DNA of 64,000 nt from Xanthostigma xanthostigma. Lineage: Eukaryota; Arthropoda; Insecta; Raphidioptera; Raphidiidae. The DNA lies in contig OY754470.1 in NCBI GenBank assembly GCA_963575645.1, positions 13,152,501 to 13,216,500 of the forward strand, written 5' to 3'. The stretch's first letter is position 1. Each line of letters starts with the position of its first letter. Below are positions 47,901 through 59,900 of the stretch, in pieces. Position numbers and translations under genes: made by a program. The notes under the pieces are model-generated. The model did no database searches, was not told the origin of the DNA, and saw nothing but the letters and a program-made list of their open reading frames with translations.

Positions 47901-50900
47901 TGTGGGTCATTTGTCGCATTCACGTTGTCTCAATTGGCAGCACACGGCTCTTCCACCCGGATCGGACATGTTTACTGTTCCTCTGTTTCAACGCACTGAT
48001 GACGGCAGACTTGTCTATATCGGTAAAGTTTTTGATGCTCTCGTTACGTTCCCCGTGTTTTATGTTGACGTAATCAACACGTAGTCACAAAGGTCCTGCC
48101 TTTCGTCGGCCTGGAACGGCTCGTCGGAAGCCAGGGTACAGGTGGCAGCGGTAAAAGCGGTGAATTTGTAAATGAAAAGTTTAGCGTATTTTCAGAACCG
48201 ACATAAATCGATATTTATTTATAAACCAAATACTTATCTCTAAATTACAAACGGTATTACAATAATCATACAGCAATAATAAATAAATTTTATTTAATAA
48301 AAAGCGTATAATAAAGTTTTGAGGTCGACGCAAATTTAATTAAAGTCCTAGGTACATCAAAAGTTATAGTAATTAAATTGGTGCCAACCACAAAACTTTA
48401 TTATTTCACACTTTTTAGTGGCTTTTTTGAAGTTCTTTTTCTTTAAACGTTTTGTTTGATTACAGATTATAGACGCTTAAGTTATTAGTGATGATGTTTT
48501 GTTAATAGAATATTTGTTTTTTAGGTGGTCGATATCTGCCTAAGTTTGAAACTATATCTGAAGGTTTCACGTCGCTGAAAATGGTTAATCGCGGCGATGG
48601 TAATTTTCCGACATCGCCTCAAACTGACAGTAGAACTCCAACACATCCGTATACTTGGGACAGTAATCAAATGTTTACCGATGCTGATTTCGAAACAGAT
48701 CATGAAACCGGAGTGTCTGTCGATGACGAACTGTTGTCAACAACGCCACAATCTGGAACTCGTACTACCGTAGTTGTAAAACTGAAAGGCGATCTTGATG
48801 TGATGGTCACGCCGCTTATTCTAGAGTCGTTGCAAAGATTCATAGACGCGTTGACACCAACATTACAAAAATTGCATCCCCTGACTGTAGTGAATCACGT
48901 ACACGCGGGATGTATTGGCACTGTGCAGGACGCCAACATTCTTAAACAAGACCAATCCTTATCGTACTGGTCGCAAATCCAAAGCAGCAGCAATAGTCGT
49001 AGCAATACCGCCGAGCGACGGATCGCTGGACATCTGCAAACTAGCGTTTATGAAGAGTCGTTGAAAAGCGAATTGCAGGGGACTGTTATTGTGCCGAAAG
49101 TATGTATTCAAACCTTTCTCTATGTCCTACAGTCAGCGTTGCCAGTTTTTTTTGAAGTGAAAACTTCTTTAGCGGCGTTGTCCACTTTTTTTGTAATGGG
49201 TAAAAAATGTTAAACTCGCGTCAGGCGTCAGGTAAAGTAAGAACTGGGTGAGCGAGAAAACTCTCTAATAACTAATTTATACAACGTTAGACATCTAGCG
49301 TTGAAATATCGTACCTACATAAAAATGCAATCTATGATACAAACCATTTGATTGAAAATTCGTCAGACGTTAATATTCAAGTTTTCACTTCTCCCGGCAC
49401 TCCCGGAGTGCAAACCTTTTTTTTTTTACTAAGTCGGGATTTTGGAACTCTTTGAGTGAAAACAGCGGGATTCTTTCGTCGAAAGCGGGACATAGTAAAA
49501 GAACGTATATAATCAGAAGTTTTCAAATATTTATCTTTTTATTTGAATTAAAATTACGTTTACGTGACAATAGATAGCAAAAATAGCCATAGAAAATTTA
49601 TTTTAATAAAAGTATAATATTTTAAATCAGATTTACCCTATCGTTAAATAGTTGAGTCTTATTCCCTGAAAAACGGGACTGAGCCTGTCCCGCGCGGGAC
49701 ATTTAATTTTTATTTAAAAATCGGGACATCCCGCCAAAATCGGGACGTCTGGCAACGCTGCCTACAGTCAACAGCATTCAAATTCATCAAATACAGTAAA
49801 ACCTCTTTAAGTCGAACCTCGATAAGTCGAAAACCTCCAAAACTCGAAAAAATGTTTGCTTCCCGTCCCTTCATGTCCCAAAACCTCCATTACTCGAAAT
49901 TTAAACCCTCTATAGGTCGAAATAATCAGTGAATCCCTACAAGCCATTTCGGTACATATTTTCCCTCCATAACTCGAAAATAAATTGGACCTCTGTATCT
50001 CGAACATAGCATATCAAAATTTGTTAGAATGAATCTTAACCTCTACAAGTCGAATATTTCCTTACAAAATCCATCTGAGTCGAAATCCTTCATAAGTCGA
50101 AAACTCTATAACTCGAATTTTTTGACGTCTCCCTTGAAATTCGACTTAAAGAGGTTCTACTGTATATTAAATTAAAACGACACTAACAATGGTGCTGCGT
50201 TGTAGAACGTATTGTCAAAAAATCAGATTTTAAAATGACCTTAGATTATGATCACTACAGATTTTCTAAATAAGAGAACAGTCTAATGACTCTAAACTTT
50301 TTTTTTATTATGTAGATTGTAGGCTATGGGGTCTCAGACTGTACACACAGATAAACAAATGATTGATCTACGTAATTTTGTAAATATTTTAGCGCGTATT
50401 CTAGCCATACATCGGTGTTTGATCTATGTTATTTTTTTTAACATAAAACGATGTCCTTTTATATTTTAGGTAAATATCACGGTACTTCAGGCGTCCGTGG
50501 TAGAAGAGATTATTTCATTTTCAGCATTGGACAATATCAAAGATTTGACGTGTGTTTCGCTGTTTGCAGTTTGTTTTGAAAATATCACTGCGAGATTCCA
50601 TCATGGCAAACAGGTTTGTCTGTTTAAATTATTTATCTAGCACGAGTATCTTTGTCCAAATATAAAAATTATTTTTTTATACTCCTCTTGTTTTATAATG
50701 AATGTAAACAAATTCTTAAACTTAAAACATAATACTTTTCTTCAATTTGAATAATACTTTTCTTATATTAGTTGAAAATACACTATTTACAGCTATGTAC
50801 AGTAATATAGAGGTTTCAGCAGTACTGCTATAGCCCATCGTAAATAATTTGTTTGACATATTTTAAATTTTGAGTAATTAAAAAAAAAAAAACAACAAAA

Positions 50901-53900
50901 AAGAAAAATTAAAATTTTTTTGATATTTTTTCATTTCACGCGTTGCTGTAGGCACTAATATGATATTTCATAGTAGTTTCTTGTATAGAATGATTATTGT
51001 AATATTAAAGGTAAAAGAAATCGTTCAAACATTCCATCATCCGTCTATACTACCGGTAGCAGCCAAGAAGACAACAATAGCAAACTTAATGGCTGGTGCA
51101 AATAAAATAGCGGCGAGTGGCAGTCATAGAACTGGAGCAGGTAACACAGGTATGGGAAAAGATCCCGCTAGTGTTCGTGCGAGTTCCGGCAGTCGCGCTA
51201 GCAATACCGGAAGCACTAAAGTGAGCCACGGTGATGCGTTGGGCTTCATGAATCGTGGAAATACAATGGCAGTCAAGCCGGAAGCGACGACATCGACGCG
51301 TCACGACGGAACAGGTAGTGCAATAAGCGAAGGAAGCGTAGATGCAGAAGGTACTGCTGGAGGAGGAGATTTGGAGCGGATGAATAGTGGAAATGGCGGA
51401 GCGGCCGGGAGTAAGATCAGTGCTAGCAGCAGTGTTGGAAGTTCTCGAACGAGCGCTATTGCTAATGCAGGTCAGATCATAATTATTTCTGTTTTTTGTA
51501 AATGCGAACTGTTCGATTATTAAAATATCTCGAGAGGTTATTCAAAATCATTCGGATGATTTTTATACGTACAGGTGACCACTTATAATTAGTGACGTAG
51601 GAAGGAAAATTTATCACTATGTTTTTCCTGAAAATTTTAAATGTCAAAAAGGCAATTTTTAGTAAAATTTTTATAGGACATATTTGAACTTTCCATACTT
51701 TCTTTTAATTATCAACTAGCGGCCCGGTACGTGCTTCGCTACGTATAAAGTGAAATAATAAAAAAATTTAATTGGAACATCAAATTCATTTATTCAAACA
51801 AAAAAATATTTTATTAATTGCTAGCTATTTTAAAATATACATGAGAATTTGGGTACAGGCAGCAAAACGCCTCTAAGCAGTAGAGCTAATGGTAACACGG
51901 CACCGACTACGATAGGAACCACTAAGCCTCAGAGTGTAGCCGCAGCTGCAATGGCAGGCCTCGGAAGTAACGCTCACATCAGCAAGGGGAAAGCACTGTT
52001 GGCTGCCGTGGTGAGTCGCACGGGACTACGAGGAGCGAAACACGATACGCTCGGATCGGAGCCGGTGTTCATAGAAACTCAGGAAAGGCAACAGGAAGAG
52101 ACTGTTGTCACACTCACTGTCGGAAAAGTTCACGCGCAGCTGAGAAGATTACGCAACGAGAGTACGATTCTCAAGGACGCGGTGATAACGGCGATTCCTA
52201 CTCAAAATTCGAAGGTTTTGTTCACGTGTACTAAAGTGCCGTCGCCCCATCGAACTGTAGACTATTACGCTCAACCAGTTCAACACGAAAACGTTAGTAT
52301 TTAACCTTTTTAATTTCTTTTTGTCGTTGACTCAGTATAATCCCCAATTGTAATTCGGCCTTAAGAATATGCCGTTATTCATATAGTGTTTCAGTCACTT
52401 TTCAGTTACAAGCCCCCAGTTCTCAATAGTAGATTGTATATCTAGTTCCGTTATGGAGTTTGTTGCTTACGAGTAATGACATTATGTTAAAACTAGTGAT
52501 AGGGAGTTTTAACAAACACACGAGTCGGAATATCATTGCGTACGAGACATACATAGTATTTTTTGTCATAATAAAATTACATTTTCAATATATTTTCAAC
52601 ATTTTTGGCAGTTCATTTGTGTAACAAACTTTATTTCTAATGGGTAGCTTATTAAAATTACTATTCGCGTATATACCAACGGATAGTTTATGGAAATTAC
52701 TGATCGCTTAGTTTTGTTTTTCATTACAGCACTAGTGCATTGTTATGGGTCACTTTACACATCTGCCTACATGCATCTAAAGCAACTATTTTATAGGGAG
52801 TACGACAAAAAAAGATTGACCTATTACTAGACTCAGATAATCTTTTCTTAAACTACATTTAATTAATAACAATTTTCAAATACTTTTTTTTCTAAAATAA
52901 AATAAATTTTGATTATAGACAAAACATTCGTTGTCACAACAACATTCCGTTGAAGAACCGACAAGTGGAAATGGTGACTCCAAGCTGGGTTTTATCATGT
53001 TTGAAAGCGGCTTAGAAGGAGTCTCGGTGAAGGTATTTATTTTTCTGTTTGTTATATTTTCAAATATATATTAGATATCGTGTCCATCGTGATTATAATA
53101 ATAAGAAAAATCGCAGGATTGCTGGCAAAAATATTAAATTTATTTAATGTATGACGTTTTGTCTATCGATTTAGATTTTTTCAAGTACAGAAAATTAAAT
53201 AACAACAATTACTTGAAAAAGTCGAAATCTATAGACGAAACTTTGTACATTAAATAAATTTAATTTTCTTATTATTATATTTTCAAAGTTTGGAGAAAAA
53301 AATCACGCACAGGGATATCTGTAACATGAGTATTTTCCGCGATGAAGATTATGTATAAAAATAATATTTAATGAAACACAGACTCAAAAAATAAATATAC
53401 CTTACTAGCGGTCCCATCCGGTTTCATACGGGTGTAAAAGAACGAATGGGGAAGGGAGGAACATGAGTACACACATTCATCTTAGTTTACCGAGATGAAT
53501 GTTGTGTCCAAATTTCATGATGATCAGAGTTTCCGTTCAAAAGCTTTTGTCGATAAAAAGCAGTATTTATACTTTTTTAAACTAATTAATTTTTTTTAAA
53601 ATTAATTAAATAAAATTAAAATAAATTTAAATATAAGCCTTAGAAGAAAGCAATGTAGAAAATAAAAAAAAAATAAAAATATTTTCGCCCAACGTGGGGG
53701 TTGAACCCACGACCCTGATATCGACAGTCGCATGCTCTACCGATTGAGCCACCCGATGTTGTGTACACATAACTCTAATATGAGTATATTTAGTTAGTGC
53801 ATTTCACCTGAATAGAAGCTAATTTTTAACCGACGAAAAACAAAAACGGAGGAGGTTCTCAATTCGATGCGTATATTTTTTTTTTTTTTTTTATTTTTTT

Positions 53901-56900
53901 TTTTTTTTTTTTTTTTTTTTTATTTATGTATGACCACGCATAACTTTTTACAGAGTAGTCCGATTTTGATAATTATTTTTTTGTTTGAAAGGGTATACCC
54001 CGAAGTTGGTCCCATATAAATTTCGTAGAAAAATTCCAACCCTAAGGGTAGGAAAACAGGGGATGATTGATTGTTCACTCACTGATTGTAATGTATGACC
54101 ACACATAACTTTTTACAGAGTGGTCCAATTTTGATAATTATTTTTTTATTGGATAGGGTATACCTCGAGGTTCGTCTCATATAAATTTGGAAAAAAAATT
54201 CCTACCCTAAGGGTGGGAAAATAGGGGTGATTTATTGTTCACTCACAGATTTTCATGCTGAGTTGTGTATATTACAATTATAAATTATATAGCCACAAAA
54301 AATTATTAAATAAAAACTTTTTAACAAAAAAATTAAACCGCCGAAAAACTGAAAAGCAAAAAATAATAAATCTTTTTATTTAACTAAGTTCTATCTGAGT
54401 AAGTTGAACGTATGTGAAAGTCTAGTATATCTAAGTAATTTTGAGTCGGCGTCAAACCATCAATGAACAAAGATCACTAAAAGAAATAACCAAATCAAAT
54501 TAACAATGATACGTGAAATCTCCAGCGATAAACATTAACATTAAACATGCGCTCTCCACACGACCACTCGCAAAGACGTGTGCCCGTTAGGGTTGCTCTG
54601 TCGCTCATATTAACTTCGTGAACGCTCAGAGATTTCCGGCGAAGGATTGTTGACGCCGACTCAAAATTACTTAGATATACTAGACTTTCACATACGTTCA
54701 ACTACTCAGATAGAACTTAGTTAAATAAAAAGATTTATTATTTTTTGCTTTTCAGTTTTTCGGCGGTTTAATTTTTTTGTTAAAAAGTTTTTTTAGATAC
54801 ATTTTGCAACATTTTTCATTAATGCTTCGCTCCTAATGGTCGTAGCGTGATATTATATAGCCTTCCTCGATAAATGGGCTATCCAACAAAAAATTTTTTT
54901 TCAATTTGAACCAGTAGTTCCTGAGATTAGCGCGTTCAAACAAACAAACTCTTCAGCTTTATATATTAATATAGATAACAACGATTTCATTTAGATCGTG
55001 AAACACTCACAATACCATAAAGATGAAGAAGAAGAACATACTACCATTAAAACAGAAACGGAAACACATGCAGCCGGCACATCCGATCCTGCTAAACAAC
55101 ATGAAGACGTGGACAAAATACAACAGGAAAGCGTTTCAGGTCAACGTGCGAACAAACCATCCGTGAAGAATACCCCGAGCATGGACTCTTCAACAACAGT
55201 TAAGAGTCCGATTGTCGAAGGCACGGATAGTGATTGCAGCACACTTAAAGATGCTGGAACAAATACGGAGACGACCACAATAACAGGTCAGACGACTGTA
55301 GCTGTCAAAGAGAAAGGAAACGAAAACACTTCGTCGTGCGTCATCGATGTCAGAACCGTTTGGTTTAATTTTGCCGCGCCGCCTCACGCTCCTATAACTA
55401 GGAAACTCGATTATACCAGGTAACTAAGGCCATAGAATTTGTTAAGGAGGTTGATCCGTTACAGTCCCAATCAAAAGTAAGTCGAATTCTAAATGGGAAC
55501 TTTTCCATAATACATTTTTACAAAAGGGTGTAAGTCGATGATACCAATAAATTATTGTCATAATAAATAATTTTTTTTAATATTATTAATTATTTCACTA
55601 TTTTACTTAATTTGTACAAAGTTACGTTAGAAAAATAAATTTATGTAAATATTTGTATTTTACATATTATTTGCAGTAAATAATTTAAAAAAGAAATTAG
55701 AAATTATAAAAATTAAAATTAAATCATTAAAAAGTTGAAAATTCAGTTAAAATTGTCCATAATTGAAAAGTGCTAAGTTTTAATAATTTTTTTTAAATTG
55801 GAAAAAATTAAAATATGCGTAAGACATCAATGCTTTACATAGTTAGTTTTCGGAACTGCTGACATTATTCGGTTATTTGCAAAAAATTAAAATGTACCGT
55901 TTGCATGCTAGGTTGACATATTTTCCATAAGACTACATGTAAAAGCTTTTTTTTAATTTTGACTTTAAAAATCTCCTAATGATTTTGGATTTTTTACAGA
56001 AAATTTTGTTATAAAAAAATCTATTAAAAAAACTTTATTTAAGAGTTTTTTCATTATCTTCGTAAAACGGCTCAACCTCCTTAAATGACGAAACTTTAAA
56101 TACATACTATTTATAATTACAAAATACTGCGTGAGATTGACTTTGGAAGAAATCAGACGATAAAAAATTGCATGGGTTACACTTTTTAGTAACGGCGGAA
56201 CGCAGAAGTACAAATATTAAGAAGTATTTTTACCTACAACATTCTTAAACTAACAATGACAATAGATAATTATCAGTTAGACTCCTTATCGCAAATAAAT
56301 TAATTATATTAGTGAACTAGCTGCTCCCACACGCGATTGTGGTGAAACACGGTAGCGACAATGGTAGTGGATCCTTCGACTATATATGATATCTCCGAAA
56401 AGACTGGACTGATTTTGACGGGATTTTAACTGGCAGATAGCTGTTGTCAAGGAATAACTTAGGCTACATTTACTTTATATATAACTAGCGGTCCTCCCGG
56501 TTTCACCCGGGTGCAAAAGAACGAATGGGAAAGAAAGGGACATGAGTACGCACATTCATCTTAGTTTACCGAGATGAATGTTGTGTTCAAACTTCATAAT
56601 GATCGGCGTTACCGTTCAAAAGTTTTTGTCGTTAAATAGCAGTATTTATACTTTTTTTAAGTAATAAATTTCTTTTAATATAATAAATATTTAATTGAAA
56701 ACACTGTAGGAAAATTATTTTTATATATAGGTGCCTATAGTTGTAACAGTTTTCAAATGAGCTATTGATTAGATTTATTTAATTTTAATTAGTCGTAATA
56801 AAATTTTAAAAAATTGAAATGAAAACCTTAGAAGAAAGCAATGTAGAAAATAAAAAAAAATAAAAATATATTCGCCGACGTGGGGCTTGAACTTTAGACC

Positions 56901-59900
56901 CTGGCATTAAGAGTCTTACACTCTACCGACTGAGCTATCCGGGCTTGTACTCTTGAACGCTAATATTGCAGTATTTAGTTAAGGCATTTCACCTGATAAT
57001 ATTTGTCGGACGGACTAATTTTGAAACACATCTTGCAGCAATTTTCATTTATGTTCCGCTCCAATCAGTCGTAGCGTAATATTATATAGCCTATAGCCTT
57101 CCTCGATAAATGGGCTATCCAACAAAAAAAATTTTTTCAATTCGAACCAGTAGTTTCTGAGATTAGCGCGTTCAAACAAACAAACAAACTCTTCAGCTTT
57201 ATATATTAGTATAGATATAGCCGAAAGCTCCACTACTGTTTCATCTGTCTTTATAATCCTAGTGTTAAAAATATTTACCCTAACGTTCTTCGGCTAAGAG
57301 CCTGTTTTATGGTTATGTTTGATTGAGTAATTTTATTAATTACAGATTAGATTGGAATCTTTTGAGTACAGCGTCTCCGGCAATCAACGCTTGGCTCAGC
57401 CCCAGCAACAGATTTGCTATCCGAGTGGTCCATATGCATCGTAGCTATTATCGACGTACCACGGGTGTTATTGCTTGCCTGATGGCAGAGGCGCTCGATG
57501 TGCAAGCTATCCATATGCCTATCAAGGTTTGTACACATTTAAATACATTTATATACAACTTGATATAATCCTTCGAACACGCTCAACTTTTTTTTGTTTT
57601 TCAGAGTCGTTATGGACGTTTAACGCCTTTGGCAAAGACTTTACAAGAAGATCCATCTTGCCAGCTTTCTTCGGTGCTTCAAAAATACATGCTGCAGTCG
57701 GATCTGTCAGTGATAGAACATAATTTACGGGAAGCTGATATGCCTAATTTATCTACATTACGCCAGGTCAGTAAATATTTCAAATATCGGAGACTATTGG
57801 GATTCGGTTGTTTATATGTCATCATACCATTGGTTAACGTATTATAGGAAGATTGGTAACCCAGTGAACCAAAATGAGACCACTTATGATGCTCGCCGCT
57901 AGGTGGCCACCTATTGACGAGCATTATAAGCTAAATTTTTTTAATCTGCAAGTGTAGAATATGTAGAGTTTCCGTAGTGAATTGTATAATACGTTAATCA
58001 ATGATCATACTACGTCTGATACAAGCCGCCTGTTACCAGGCACTGATTTGGGAACTGGTGAAACTATAAATCAGATTTTCAATACATTCTTGTCAATTAA
58101 CACTAATAATAAAAATCTGTCTGTCTGTCCTTAAGCTCCTAAATTGATTTTAATGTTTGGTATATGTATACAGCTGGTGTTGGGTAGCAAAGTTGTATTT
58201 GTTATAAAAAATCGCTGAAATGGACAAAGTGGTGAAAAATTTTGTGTTCATTAAGATTCTGTTGAAAAAAATTGAATTTTGACACAATGAAGTTATTTAG
58301 AAAATATGTTCCAAAACGGAAGCAAATTATGGATGACGTCATAAAACTATTTTTAGTCAATTTCATTACTGCTTTCATTTAGATCAAGGAGATTAGAGAA
58401 AAGGAGTACGTACTCAAAGTTCTAAGCTGAGAGAAAATATGGCGATGTAACAGGCGGCGCTGCGGGCGTACTCGAATTTGCGCGAAAGACCATTCAGAGC
58501 AATATGCATATTATGTCGCGAGCGTACCGCAAAGTCGAGGACGCTCGCAGCGCCACCCTGGTATAAAGCTATGTTTTCTGTCAGGTGGCCAATGCTAAAA
58601 GCATGTCAGTCTCCTCTCTAGTCTCCTTGGTTTATATATAGCATAATACGATACATCAAATTACTCATAAAATTTAAAGGTGCTAAAATCCAATATGGCG
58701 CCCGTAAGAAAAGCCAAAGCTCATATGAATATCTCATTATATGTTGGTATGGGTATTTAAAATTTTAAACGTACGCCATTTAAAAAATCTTAAAATGTTA
58801 GTCGGAAATGCTTAAAGAAATTTTTAGATATCTTCATAAATGGTAAAGTTATGGCCAGTTTTCAAAATTGTCAATTTTCATTATTTTTTAAATTACTTCA
58901 CGGTGTGTCAAAATTCAATTGTTTTTTTGCACTAGGTGCTTTTCATACAAAATCAACAAATGATTGAACTAATTTACAATAAAATTTGGTATTATAAACT
59001 AGACATTCAGCGCTTTAAAATGCTTTTTTTAAAACCTCGATACCACCAATTTTAACTGAGATACAGCATTCTGAAAAATCACTAAAAATTCGAAAAATTT
59101 TTGAAGTGAAAACTTCTTTAGCGGCGTTGAACACTTTTTTTGTAATGGGTAAAAAATGTTAAACTCGCGTCAGGCGTCAGGACACGTGACCTGATCGAAG
59201 ACGCAAACTTTTATTTATACAACGTTAGACATCTAGCGTTGAAATATCATACCTACATAAAAATGCAATCTATGATACAAACCATTTTGATCGAAAATTC
59301 GTCAGACGTTAATATTCAAGTTTTCACTTCTCCTGGCACTCCCGGAGTGCAAACCTTTTTTTTTTGCTCCCTTAATTTTTTGCAGAAATTTATATCAAAA
59401 CAAATTGTTGTTTTTATTTTTAAGGGAGTAATTGTGCTGAGCCGTCAGTGGAAGAGTGTTCTGTACACGCCATTACTATTAGAACATAATTACAAAACAA
59501 AATTTGCCAAGCCGTTAAATGTGACATTTGCCGTGCCGGAACTGGATGAGATAGGTCTTACGGACGGTGAAAACAGCGCTGAAGATACTGAACCGATAGA
59601 TGAATGTGCTGTTTTGCTTGCTCCTCAAAATGGTGACGGACAACCGCGCTTAATTCCGGTAAGACTGGAAGAACAAGCTGTTCCGGGTCCACCCGTAAAC
59701 TCGCCTCGAGCTATAAATACTCCAGTGACAATAGTCGCAGGCGGAATAGAAAGTGTACTAACTTCACCGAGTCCTCCATCAGGTAAAACCAATTTATATG
59801 TTTATACCACATCTAAAGAAATTGCTATTTTTTTTTGACGTGATAACGTCTTGTAAATTGATGAAAAACCGGCTGCATGCACGAAAAAGTGTCACGTTCC

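Noticed and set aside
50960-51010. ATG at 50960 as a new start or exon extension in tweek
   Set aside because: These codons are intronic; the phase-0 acceptor at 51010 joins the conserved sequence. The acceptor is weak, so a small shift is possible.
53685-53760. Functional tRNA-Lys gene
   Set aside because: Anticodon loop and stem are altered and the sequence is joined to a SINE body; the same holds for 56872-56945.
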